Origin: Xiphophorus maculatus
Taxonomy: Eukaryota; Chordata; Actinopteri; Cyprinodontiformes; Poeciliidae
NCBI RefSeq assembly: GCF_002775205.1
Contig: NC_036454.1
Span: 12,358,882 to 12,422,881 of the forward strand
DNA length: 64,000 nucleotides
Reading direction: 5' to 3'
Each line of letters begins with the position of its first letter. Position 1 is the stretch's first letter. Shown piece by piece: positions 1-11,103 of the stretch. Position numbers and translations under genes: made by a program. The notes beneath the pieces were generated by a model that ran no database searches, was not told the DNA's origin, and worked only from the letters and a program-made list of their open reading frames with translations.

Positions 1-1528
1 AAGAATTCAGCCGAACAGACCCCCACAGATGCGATGGAAAACGGTCAGTAAATCTCTGTTTATCCCCAATCTTGTGGCTTCCACCTTGAAAAAAAAAATC
101 CTTTCTGATTTTACCCACATACTATCACTGTGAAATCCAAACCAACCAACCTGTCTCACCCTACTCTGACCACCAGTCCTTCCTCCAAGACCTCTTACAG
201 AAAAAGCTTGGGATCCCAGAAGCACGGTCCCCACAAGTATGTGTGGTAGATGTAAAAATGTAATTTTAGAAACACTTCACTGAACTTTTTATCCCCCCTA
301 CTGTTGACCCAAGTCCCCTTCTACTTTCTATGCACCTGTCATTCACTGGAAACTGAAATCCCTCCCCCTGCACTCATACTCACCTTTCCTTATGTAGTAA
401 AAGCATGAAACACCTCTCACTAAGCATTACAGCCGTTTCAGTAGTCAAGTTACATGTGAATATAGTCATAAATGTACATTGTAATAAGTTTCATTTATCT
501 GATATAGTAAATATATTTAAAGCTTAAGTTAATCTATGTGCTTTGGATGGCTAAGATTGTTCAGCAATACATGTAAATCACTGTATGGTTCTATTACAGA
601 CATAAGAATTTTAACAATGAATTATGGCCTGAAAAAAATTCACTTGAAAGTGAGATGTTAATCTCAAGTGAATATTTTGCAGATAGAGGCCATCATGCAA
701 TGTAGTGATGAGAAACTGTTGAGTATTTATCTACAAAGTTACCCCTAAGTTTTGTAGTTAGTCAGGTTTGCTCGATAGTAACGAGACCCTGGAATGGCAG
801 AGCACACAGCATGTCAGCAGTGTGTCGTCTCTGTCCATTCCTGACTATTTGCACTCCCTTTAAGGCCTTGTAGAAGTGTGTTTATGTTTTATTTTTTAAT
901 ATCCTGACCACAGCTCAGTGTCCTTTTCTATTCCTCCCTCCATCCTCCCCCCCTCTTCCTTGTTTTGCTCTCCCCACTTCTTGTCATGTGCATTTTTTTC
1001 CTGTAACCATCAAACGATCATTTGACGCTGTTCTTTCACGTCATGTACATTTTCATGCTGGGTTCCTCAAATACTTTGACTTTATCTTTTTTAAATTGCC
1101 CTCCCCTCATCTGCATTTGCCTTTTATTCCACTTTTTGTTTAACTTGATTATTACATATTATTTTTACTGGTTGGATGGATTACATCCTTGTTGCTGAAA
1201 ACAAATACACCCCATTGGTTCTCCAAATTCTCTCTCTCTCTACTATATGCCTCACTCTACCCCATGCTGTCTTTATCTTCCTTCCTATATTCTCCACACT
1301 TTACTCTCTAATTTTCTTTGTCATTATCTCCTTCTTTCTATATCCTTTCTTCACTTCTGTCCATCCTTCCTTGAACATTGCCTGCAATTCTTTTTTTATC
1401 CAAATTCATCCTTCCTCTCCTATACTGATGTATAAATTTTTCCTCCCATTGATCTCTACTCTCCCTGCATTTGTCATCGTCACTTCCTCCTCTTCTTTCT
1501 TCTCTTTCCAACCCTCCCAACCCTGCAG
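1..1528 (+). other. grid2: 3' part of the last grid2 intron
   Basis: This is non-coding sequence upstream of the last grid2 exon. It is AT-rich and ends in a long pyrimidine-rich tract (about 1080-1526) followed by CAG at 1526-1528, a strong 3' splice site. Apparent reading frames of 60-150 residues here are low-complexity and out of frame with the exon, so I see no gene in it. Confidence 0.8.
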
Positions 1529-1981
1529 GACGATAAGGAGATCGACCTGGAGCACCTACACCGCAGGGTTAACAGCCTGTGCACCGAGGACGAAAGCCCC
1601 CACAAGCAGTTCTCCACCTCTTCCGTCGATTTAACCCCCCTTGACATGGATGCACTTCCTGCTGCACGACAGGCGCTCGAGCAGATCAGCGACTTCCGCA
1701 ACACACACATCACTACCACCACCTTTATCCCTGAGCAGATCCAGACCCTGAGCCGCAGCCTGTCCGCCAAAGCCGCAGCTGGGTTTTCCTCTGGTTTTGG
1801 TGGTGGCACCAACCTTCAGGACCACCGAACTGGTGGGGTGGGCCCCTTCAGGCAGAGGGCCCCAAATGGTGGCTTCTTCCGCAGTCCCATTAAAACTATG
1901 TCCTCCATTCCTTACCAGCCAACAGGTCCAGGACCCAATTTTGGATACGGCAACGATCCAGACAGGGGCACCTCCATTTGA
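1529..1981 (+). CDS. grid2: Delta-2 ionotropic glutamate receptor, last coding exon (C-terminal cytoplasmic tail)
   Basis: GluD2 is the delta-type glutamate receptor family member that organises parallel fibre-Purkinje cell synapses. Only its C-terminal cytoplasmic tail is here: 150 codons starting in phase 0 after a CAG acceptor and ending at TGA 1979-1981. The reading begins [18 protein letters not shown], contains [20 protein letters not shown] and [20 protein letters not shown], and ends DRGTSI. These match my recollection of vertebrate GRID2 nearly word for word. The last residues GTSI form a class I PDZ ligand, which in mammals binds delphilin, PSD-93 and related scaffolds. A glycine-rich stretch near residues 50-65 of the exon differs from the mammalian tail. 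The ligand-binding and membrane parts lie upstream of the window. Position next to atoh1 and smarcad1 agrees with the human order. Confidence 0.95.
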   Translation, partial: DDKEIDLEHLHRRVNSLCTEDESPHKQFSTSSVDLTPLDMDALPAARQALEQISDFRNTHITTTTFIPEQIQTLSRSLSAKAAAGFSSGFGGGTNLQDHRTGGVGPFRQRAPNGGFFRSPIKTMSSIPYQPTGPGPNFGYGNDPDRGTSI

Positions 1982-2555
1982 GGTGTTGCAATGGATAGAG
2001 TTGGTTTGGGAGGAGAAGTAAGAGGAAGAGGTGGTCTGAGTATGTCATGGGGTGGTGAACAAATATTTCATGGCTAGGCTAACATGTCAGAGGATATATA
2101 TATGTGTAAACAGGAATATTTGTTTCTGTTTTTAGTTTTTGCTCGGGTATCCAGAGGTGTTAATTTTGTATGTGGGGGTAAAAAACGAAAAAGGTGGAGG
2201 TCTGGATGGGTATTCTTCATCCTCCCACAAACAATGCATCTCTACTTTATTGTTGTCGTTGTTGTGATTGTTTGGGGGATTATTTTGGGAGTTACATCTG
2301 AGAGGGGACCTATTTTTTATTGATGTTTTAGTTCTCTGACATGAGGACTTTCTTATGTACTGCTGAAATGACCTGACACTTTTTGCTGTATGAACACCCT
2401 CTTGGTGAGTTTAGTCAAAAACTAGTTTAACACCAAGACCTACCCCCTTGTTAGCTCCGGAGTTGCCATTGATGAAGAATTTTAGCTCTCTTAATCCATG
2501 AAATAATTTTCAGGGGTTTTGACTGCTAACAAAAATGAGGCATTAATATTATGAA

Positions 2556-2561
2556 AATAAA
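2556..2561 (+). terminator. grid2: Candidate proximal poly(A) signal of grid2
   Basis: AATAAA about 575 bases after the stop codon, followed by GGTGTTGTCTTG-type GT-rich sequence. Use of this site is inferred. Confidence 0.4.
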
Positions 2562-4594
2562 ACACAAGGTGTTGTCTTGAAATCGACGATTAATTATCTC
2601 TGGTTTAATGCTGCCTTTTCACTATGTGAGAGGCTGGACTCATTGTTCTCTTCACTGGTGTTCTTGTATCAATGCCTTTGGTTCTGAATATGTAAGGTAT
2701 TCCAAGATAATATCCATGCGAGGGAACCTGACCGAGACATAAGACCAAGCAGGCGAACACATGTTGACACCTCCACGGTGCATCAGTGAGAAAATTGTTG
2801 AAATGCCATGACAGTGTAACAGTGTGACACTGTAACTCACCAGTTTTGGTGCATCAATCTTTAAAGTCCTTCTGCCATTTTTGGTGCATCAGCCTGAAAC
2901 TGTTTTCACCACTTTGATGCACATTAAACTCTTTGTCAATCCTGCTGCACTGTACCAGTGCCCACAGACCTGTAAGTGATTGTATGTAGATCTTACCTTT
3001 TATTTTTGCTCACCTGTATTGTGCTATCTGCTTTTTGAGTCAAGGTGAGATACTCCAACCAGACTCTGAGGTATAGGAGAAATGGACATTCATAAAAAGC
3101 AGCTGAAAAAGTGGGGGGAAAAAAGACGAGCTGAAAGACTTCACAAAGCTTATGCTTATTATATGTCTTTTATTGAGTTTTGTTTTAAAAAAAAGATTTT
3201 AATGCGTGGAATGTGTTTTGGTCAGGAAGTACAAAAAAATTTCACATTGTTCTGAGCTGTCTACTTGTTTTTATTTCCTCTCTCTGAGCAAACTTTGGAA
3301 AAACTGCTAAACAATTGCTGTAGTCTCTGATTTTGTGTCACACTCAAACTTCTGCTCTTTGATTTTTCTCTGTTTTGATTAACCTTTTAGTGCTACCATA
3401 GCTCCGGTGTTTAGACGATAAAAGCTCACTCTGCAATGTCATGTCACATCCAAGAATCATGAATTGCATCTTATCAGGTTCAAGTGCTGAAATGAAGTAT
3501 AATCTGTGTTTGAGGCAAAGCCATTGCAACAATGTTTTCAGTACAAGCCTTATGTGACCGCCAGCTGGAAATCCCCTCCTAGCATCCAGGAAACCCCAAA
3601 CCACTGCTGTGTACTGGAAACATTGAAAAGCAGCAAATCTTTGTAGAGATGGAGATCAAGGCAATGTCCTGAAGGATCAGTGATCATCAGAACCTAATGA
3701 GTCCAAAATACTCTTCAATTTCATGTTTTTCACAGAAAAGGTACTATTTATATAACTTGTTTTTTAAGTGCCAATTAATTAAAACAAAACCATTAAGGTG
3801 CATTTTTTTGGTGGGGAGTGGGAGTGGAGCATTTTTGTGGATTACTTTGTGGATAAAAGGACAGGTTGTTAAGGTGGAACCAAACCTTTTTATTTCACTA
3901 ACACTGTATTAATAATTGGTAATGTTAGTTGTTTAGAACAAGTTTTTGGTTTCTTATCTTTTTGAGCTAAAGCTGCAAACTGTTGTGTGTAGAGAATTCA
4001 GTCAAACCACAGTGTTTTGAAGCAAGCATTGTTAGGGTTTCTTTTCTTATATTAGAATACAGTCGGGCTATTGAATGACAAATAGGACACATACATTTAA
4101 AAAGATTTATTTAGTATAAATGAAAGAGACATTATGAAAATGTATATTTTACATGTTGATGCTATTTTTGTTTAACAAAAAAGAAAAGACTATATCATGT
4201 CGAGCTTTAGTACTGAGTTGAGCAGGTAAATTACTGCCTTTGGTTCTCCCTGTCCTGCCCATGGTAAACATAAACATACACACCAATCACACCGATGGTT
4301 TTCTTTTTCTTTTTTTTTTTATCATATCATTCAGACTTTTTTTTCTGGCTAAATAACAAAACTTGGCAAGTTCACTAAAAAGAAAGCATGCACAAACTTG
4401 CTGTTTAAGCTGTCTGTTAACATTTTTGATTTCTTACATAGAACTACAGGATTTACTTGATAATTTTCCAGAATTTATGATGTACAGTATTTAATATAGG
4501 CCTATTTTGTTGTATGTGTTGCATAATATTCAAAAACCGAAACAAACTGGGGCCTCTGTTACAAGTGGCAAAGCTTTCTGTGTATAATTTGTCT

Positions 4595-4600
4595 AATAAA
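4595..4600 (+). terminator. grid2: Candidate distal poly(A) signal of grid2
   Basis: AATAAA followed by a GT-rich stretch (GTGGGATGTATTTCTTGTG, about 4614-4632). It would give a 3' UTR of about 2.6 kb. Confidence 0.4.
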
Positions 4601-5269
4601 CAGGTTTTCTACAGTGGGATGTATTTCTTGTGTTTGCTTACCGGACAACCAGCAAGGTGGGACAAAAATTACAAATGACTCCTTCAGCATGTTTTTTTAC
4701 ACATAATAAAAATGCAATTTTCAGAGTAACTGTAGACATTACTGTATGATAATGTGTTTTTATGTGAACAGTAGAATGGCAAAGAATTACTGTTTTATAC
4801 CTGACACTTTTCCTCTTTGTCAATAGATGTTTTTAATTTTTATTTTCCTGGATTCTTCCTAACTCTACAAGAGATATCTTACTGGTAAATTAAACTACAC
4901 TGGTAAGTGCACACAGTTACAGTCGTTTACAGTAGCATTCCTACTTTTTTGGACTTTATAACATTTTGTTCCATTACTAACACAAACTATAATAATTGTT
5001 ATCATATCACACAAGAAAAATATAATGTAATGCAGATTTCTGGAGTGCAAGTAAACTGAGTTGTTTACAAAAGAAATGCCTGCAAATATCTATCCTCTGA
5101 CCATCAAAATTTTGTCTTGAAGTTTTTTATTTTTTTAAAACAAATAATTACTTGATTAATATGACTGGAATTCAGTCAGACCTGTTTGTTTTTCCCTCAG
5201 ATCACTGTTTGTTGTGACTAGGTGCTAATATAGACAAAGTAAATTGAACCAGGGTTTCACTGTGGAATT

Positions 5270-5505
5270 TCTCTTAGTGCTGTTGCCTCACAACAAGATG
5301 GTAATCTCAGACTGAAGCCTTTCAATGTGGAGTTTGTATGTTTGTCTGTCCCAGAACATTTAGGCGTTTCTCTCCTGGGGGAGGCTGGGTTGTCTCTTTG
5401 TTGACCCGTGATGGACTGGCGACTGGCTTGGGGAAGACCTGATGAAGACACACATGACCCCTCCTGGCCCTATAAGGATTAAGCAGGTATATAAAAGCAA
5501 TGGAT
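5270..5505 (-). repeat. Diverged copy of a common teleost interspersed repeat (LINE-derived type)
   Basis: On the plus strand it carries, in order, the signatures GTTGCCTCACA, TGGAGTTTGTATGTTTGTC and GATGGACTGGCGAC, then an AGCAATGGATGAG-like end. From memory these are landmarks of a repeat found through many teleost genomes. The same family, in opposite orientation, occurs at 18375-18670, and a short fragment lies at about 42899-42945. The copy has internal deletions. The class (LINE 3' end or a SINE derived from it) is from recall and uncertain. Confidence 0.55.
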
Positions 5506-6709
5506 GAGTTGAACTTAAAGGGGAACAAACTTTAGTCCAAGAAGGCATCAAACACAATTACCACATTGTTTGCCAGGTTAATGTAGGAATGTTAATGTAG
5601 CTTTGCTTTTGCATTAAATCGTCTGTATAACATTTTTTAAATAATTTTTGTTCAAGTTATATTTTTATAAGTAAAGGTTTTGACGTTTAAGGCTTAGTGC
5701 CATTTCATGGTCTCTCATTTTAAATTTCTTATAACTTCAAAGGCTATTTTCCTGCTGTTCACAGCTGAATAGATCTAGACAACTGAGAACTGCATGCTCT
5801 CAAGTTCACTGGAGCATTATACTGAAGTAGCATTTATTCACCAGACAGTGGCGCTGTTTAGCTTTTCCAGTTATCTCGGATATCCCATCTTCAACTTTAG
5901 AACCATGTTTTGTTGGGAAATAATGTTAACCAGAGACTGAAAAAAACACTAGTTAAAGAATCTAGTCTTAGTTAGCTATGAAGCTGTGAGATTTGCAGAA
6001 AAGGACAGATTAAATAAAACTGACACTCAGCCTTCTGGAGAGTTGAGATGAATCTTGCCTTCACTAATTTCACTGTAAATCAACAACAGAAAATCTATAT
6101 GGGTGCAAAGTCTGGCATTTAGCACATTGCTAATGGAAACTTACATCAGGGGCACCCCATGACTGGGACCCCAATTCATTCTCATTATTTATTTAATAAA
6201 TAGGAGCAACTATTAGAACATTGCCTCAATGCAGACAAAGAAATGACGTAACATTTATTTTCTGATGATGAGTTTGCAATCTATGGAAATGACAGAAGCA
6301 GAAATAATTATTTACATATTGCCATTACACTTGTTACTATTAACTATCAATACTACTATCATCTGTCAGCTCATTTTAATTCTAAATAAAGTGAAATTTT
6401 TGAATAGTAAAATTATCTTACATTTTTATCCTAAATGGAACTACATACAAGATACTGAGTCTGGATCTTGAGCAGTCTGTGGAAACTATTCATTCTCCCA
6501 ATAAAAAAGTAAAGGAATTCCATCCTCCCACACACAGCTTTCAGAAATATGCACAACACAAAGAATCAAAATCATTTTTAGCATCATAGAGTAATTCGTT
6601 CTATATAATAGCAATGTTAAAAACATTACAAAGATGAAATATTAAACGATTCATAATAACAATTTGTGAGCTCTCTCCGCTCCCGACCAAAAACAACCAG
6701 AGACAGGAG

Positions 6710-7515
6710 TAGTGATGGGACATCCGGAAGCCAGGCTTCCAGGCATGTACCTAGTAAAAGGGGGCGTGTCAGATGAAGCCCCGCTCGCTTAAAACCATCT
6801 GACTGACAATAAACGATGCCTCTCATTGGACACATTGTTTTGGGTGCCGATTTTCAAAATAAAAGCGCCATGAGCCGCGCTGCTTCTTGGTTTGTTATAG
6901 GTAATTTGGTAGCATCTGATGAGTGTTTGCCATGAGCAGCAGCTGAAATGGAGCCAACAGCAAACAAAAAAAAACATTTGGGATTACTTTGATATGACAG
7001 CTCACAATAAGCTTCGGTTTAAATAAAACCCTCCAGAAAACTTATGGAAATTTGAAAAATATACATTTTGTTATTTGATCAACAAAGACACGTCAATCTC
7101 ACAAAGCAAAAACAGATTGAAAGTTATTTGAATGTTAAATTTCTGTAACTATAAACAATCGGAACCGGAAGTCCTACAAAAATAAAGTTAGAAGAAGTTT
7201 AGTTTTTCAGGAAGTCATAGAAACAAAATACTGCGTGCTATGCCCCAACAATCACTGCACTCCCAAGACACTAAAGCAATATTGCTAAATCAGTTCATAA
7301 GATAAATGAAAACACAGTATTAGCGAGCAACGTTATTGTAACATATTTCATACACAACATTCTAATATTTTTTTTAAAAGTAGCATTTATTTGAGTGACG
7401 AGGCCGTCACTGTTTCAGTGCGACAGCAGATGTCCTTAGTGAGTAATGAACCTTTGGGCAAAGCAGTGGGCTGGAAAGCTTCATTGCTTCATGAGGCTTC
7501 ATTTACCCATCACTG
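6710..7515. mobile_element. Possible decayed hAT-like DNA element
   Basis: The left edge reads TAGTGATGGG and the right edge is CCCATCACTG, so the ends form a 10-base inverted repeat with one mismatch. Just inside the right end are repeated GAAGC/GCTTC and CATGAAGC-type motifs, typical of fish hAT ends that I recall. An 8-base target duplication is at best imperfect (GACAGGAG on the left, ATCAGGAG shifted two bases on the right). No transposase frame is visible. Confidence 0.4.
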
Positions 7516-8079
7516 TAATCAGGAGGAAGGTCAATTTCATACAGGAAAGCCAAATTATACACCGTCATCTGTGGCAATGCTGATTAGCCTGAGCATTCAC
7601 AACAGGAAAGCTGTAGCGGTAGCAGAGAGCTAGGGGGGAAGGAGGCGGTGCATGAGCAGCGATGTTGTGATTGACAGCGCTAAGACCCACCTGCCGGCTC
7701 TGATTGGTTGTTTCTAGTTAGCGCTGGGAGAAGACAGATGAGCTCGACTGTTCCACAGATTGTCTGTCTCATACCGTACTGTCACAAGATAGTGACTGTA
7801 GCCAAAGTCATAATAATTAGAAATAGAAGTATTTCACTCTGTGTAATGATATATGTGTTCTATTTTCTGAAACGAGCGGCAGAAATATATAACTTTTTAT
7901 GATATTGTTTATTTATTGTTTGTTTTTTAGATGCACCTGTACAACATACACCCTCGACACATCGAGCTGACTTGCAAAACAAATAGATTTGAAGTTAGCT
8001 GCAGATTAAATAAAAAAGGGGGCGTTAGCACAGAAACATCTCATCACAGGCGGTCTTACATGTGTATTTACAGGATTCT

Positions 8080-8460
8080 TGAAAGATTATTATGAGATCC
8101 CTGCCCACCTCCCCGCCTCGTGCCCGGCGCGCCCCAGTCTCCAGGGAGATGGGAATGAGAGGGGGCAGCACGCAGACTCCTCTTGCGCATTGGAATGGGA
8201 GGCCGTCCCTCTCTCTCCCCCTGAAGGAGCTTCCCCCCTCAGCCGTGACCAATGGAACATAGAGTCTCCATTGTGGCTGAGACACTTTAATAATCGCCAG
8301 CTACAATATCCAACCTGTCGGTAGCTTCAGGAGCCCAGCCCGGCCCGTTGGACGCGGGGGGGGGGAGGCTCAGTGGTGGGAAGAGGAGGGGGCGAACGCT
8401 CGGCGCCAGACCTCCACCCCTAAAGATGTCCCCGCGATGAATAAATGAATAAAAAGTAGA
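8080..8460. other. GC-rich block 2.6-3 kb upstream of atoh1
   Basis: This stretch is notably richer in G and C than its surroundings and holds several CpGs, an AscI-type GGCGCGCC and ATTGG (inverted CCAAT) motifs. It has frames of about 80 residues on both strands without family resemblance, which I do not call as genes. It may be an upstream regulatory or CpG-rich region. Confidence 0.3.
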
Positions 8461-8529
8461 AATGACTGAGGTCAGGCTGTCTCTGAAATTGTGCGATTTA
8501 TTCTCTGGAATTATGTTTTTCCTTCTTTA

Positions 8530-8830
8530 TAAATTGCCGTGACAATATTCCTTGGGCTTCTGAACCAAAGGAGACAGTTGTCAGGCACCATCTGACCAAG
8601 TGTAATAATTGAATCTTGATATAGTCATTAGGTTATTTAATGTAAAAAAAAAAAATGCGGCTCAGGGGTAAAACCGTCCTGACTGCCTCCTTGGTCATCC
8701 TTCCTCAAACACTAATCATTTGCTGTAATCTTTTCATAATAAATCCGCTCAGGCAATCAGTCTTAATAGCTTATTTCCACTTAGTGACTTGGTTAATTGG
8801 TGGGAGGTTTGCACGTAAGAAAATTATATA
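8530..8830. promoter_or_regulatory. Candidate conserved non-coding element upstream of atoh1
   Basis: The sequence is of high complexity and carries dense developmental-type motifs: E-boxes CAGTTG and CATCTG, homeodomain-type TAATAATTGAA, TTAATAG and GGTTAATTGG, and CCTTGGTCATCCTT. It has no coding potential or repeat signature. Calling it regulatory is inference from composition and position. Confidence 0.3.
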
Positions 8831-8839
8831 AATTATATA

Positions 8840-10860
8840 ATGTACAGATAACAGAGGTACGATTTAGGCAACGGTTTTATTTATTTTTATTTATTTACTT
8901 TCTTTTTGCCAGTTAGCTGTAGCCTCCTGTGTTGTATGTGGCAAAAAACAACAACCTTCGATCAAATTCGTTACATTTAAGCGAATTTGCAACGTGCATA
9001 AGTCTGTCTGTGTCATGCTTGTGCGTCCTCACCATCTTGCTCACTGCGCGCCACAATGCAGTCCGATCGGAGCGCCAGACCTCAACTCGTGTTTCAGTTC
9101 CCTGTGAAGCCCTTTTCTCACCGACAGGGCGTTCCGAGAGCCGGATCAAAAGGTTTTGAACTAAATACAAAGAAAAAATGGAAACTAGAGATGATCCTGG
9201 ATTTAACAAATCCACAATGAATGCGCGAGCCCAAGCAACCTCAAATATTTTCGCCTCAAAAAAAAAAAAAAAATCGTTTAATGTTGACTCCAGGGCTTCC
9301 TTAACTTTCTAGTCCTAAATTTTACTTTATTCAGTTCCAAACGGGACTTTTGTGTCATGTAAAGCGCAACATTTTTTTTCTGGTGGTTTAGGCTACAACT
9401 GAATTTTGGATTGTTGTTAAATGTTAATCATAATTACTTAAAATATAGCAAACTATTCGTTTGCAGAGGTCAAAGTCTAACATTATTGGGCATTTAAAAA
9501 AAAACTATTTTTAAGCATGAATTTAACTATATTTAAATTAATGAAAGTATTACCATTAAAAGTTAAACAATTCAAACCAAATTTGCAAGATTATTTAATC
9601 AGTTAGTTAAGCCGGGTTTTGGAATTCCACTAATTTAATCAAACTTAGACACTAAGACACTTTGCATTCAACGACTATGCAACTATAACAAAAACAGCAG
9701 GATAAAAATATTAATTTCCAATGCAGGATTTCTCAAAATATAAAGTTTTAAAAAGCACTCCAAAAGTACGAACACGAGGGAAACGACCAGGAAGATAAGA
9801 ACCACCAATAGATGACGACAAGCAAATAGGATCGACAGAAATAAGTAAATTTCAAGTTGACTTGTTAACGTCACTGTTCATTACATTGAAGATATTCTTG
9901 TGTGATTTTGGAGTGATAAAATGTTATATTAGAGGATATAGTTGACTTGTGCAAACTGAGTTACTCTACACAAAATATTCTCTAAGCTTATTACCTTGGT
10001 TCATGTTACATGGCCAGCCATGCAGAGGTGGCCCTAGTCCATTTGGGCCCCTGGGCGAACCACCTTTCTGGCGCCCCCCAAGACCCCAACCACTGGCAGA
10101 GTTGACAATGAAGTTGTCCACCAGTATATTAACTTCCAAACATTTAGCTAAATAATCACATGTGCTTTCCTGCAGCTGAGCACATCTAAATCTCACTGAA
10201 AAACAATTATGAGCAAAAAACAGTAATACAAATAGAGATTGCGTACCTTGGACACACTAACATAAGAATTTACCACAATGAATTAAAAACAAAGTCTAAT
10301 TTTATCAGATTAGTTTAACTGATTTTCAAGCAAAGTACGTTTGTGTCTTTAAGCTGTTAAACTTAGATAATTATTTCTTGCCAATAATTATTAAATATCT
10401 ACCGAGATCAAATTGAAATTGATGCACCACTTTTATTCATTAAATCTGTTTGTTCTCACTTGTCAGTGCAGATAAAACAAGATTCATCTGCGATCCAGCC
10501 CCGTTGACTCGCTTACAGCACTCTAATCACACTGCGCATTCAGTGCCAATCGCTGGGTTCTTAACTAGGGAGGCCAATTGACCCTGCTGAACTTTTCTAG
10601 CTGCCCCTTTTTTTCCCTTCTGACTGCCCCACCTCCATGTCGGAGACGCAACACAGGCGCAGTGAGAGGTCAGGTGAGGATCCTGTTTCATCCACGCACG
10701 TCTCGCGCGGTGCACCCTCCTTCACTAAGCCCCTCATCACTTGCACGTGCGTCCGGTGGGAGGTTCCCCTACCACCCCGTTTGCGTCAAGCACTCCCTAA
10801 ATCGTAATGTTATCATAAACAGTCCCACCTCAACGACCCATAATCACCTCTCAGGCTTTT
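8840..10860. other. Intergenic DNA upstream of the atoh1 promoter
   Basis: Apart from the hAT-like remnant at 10020-10100 I see no gene or clear element. The reading frames here (60-104 residues) are low-complexity or overlap GC-rich promoter-proximal sequence. Confidence 0.55.
10020..10100. mobile_element. Remnant of a hAT-like DNA transposon end
   Basis: GCAGAGGTGGCCCTAGTCC, a GGGCCCCTGGGCGA motif and then GGCGCCCCCC resemble the terminal sequence of a hAT family that is common in fish genomes, by recall. No matching second end was found, so only this end is called. Confidence 0.4.
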
Positions 10861-10869
10861 TTTTTTTTA

Positions 10870-11103
10870 CCGAGACATCTCATTGGACGTGAACACGCGA
10901 CCAGCGCGAGGAGGGGGGCTTCCAGACGCGTGCCGCTTTTTAAGCCGACGCAGCGCCTTGAGACACCAGAGAAGGAGTCCCGCACGCGACCCGAAAGCCT
11001 CTTACACACACACACAAACACACAAACTGTGCGCAATTGTGAATTCCTAGGAACACCTCCTAATACAGTTATAGGGGGAACGTTTTCTTGTTATTTTGGA
11101 AAT
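10870..11103 (+). promoter_or_regulatory. atoh1: Probable atoh1 core promoter and 5' UTR
   Basis: An inverted CCAAT box (ATTGG, 10882-10886) is followed by CACGCG at 10893, a class C/N-box of the type bound by Hes repressors, and by a TATA-like TTTTTAA near 10937. The sequence then runs as a GC-rich, CpG-containing leader with a short CA repeat (about 11003-11025) up to the ATG at 11104. The start of transcription is inferred to be near 10965. Confidence 0.5.

Larger units (their letters stand above)
1982..4600 (+). other. grid2: grid2 3' UTR with two candidate poly(A) signals
   Basis: No coding sequence is seen after the grid2 stop. Candidate AATAAA signals lie at 2556-2561 and 4595-4600. 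The distal one is followed within about 15-40 bases by a GT-rich stretch (around 4614-4640), which is a good cleavage-site context. The true 3' end is inferred, not shown. Confidence 0.5.
4640..8080. other. Intergenic DNA between grid2 and atoh1, proximal part
   Basis: AT-rich sequence without a supportable gene. It contains a diverged copy of a common fish interspersed repeat (5270-5505) and a possible hAT-like element (6710-7515), which are listed separately. The short reading frames here lack recognisable domains. Confidence 0.6.

Noticed and set aside
1176..1634. 152-residue frame overlapping the grid2 exon
   Set aside because: It runs through the polypyrimidine tract of the intron and then out of frame with the conserved grid2 reading.
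8913..9215. 100-residue minus-strand frame
   Set aside because: No recognisable domain; overlapping frame of similar length on the other strand, as expected by chance.
10578..10892. 104-residue frame upstream of atoh1
   Set aside because: Promoter-proximal GC-rich sequence, no family features and no plausible splice context.
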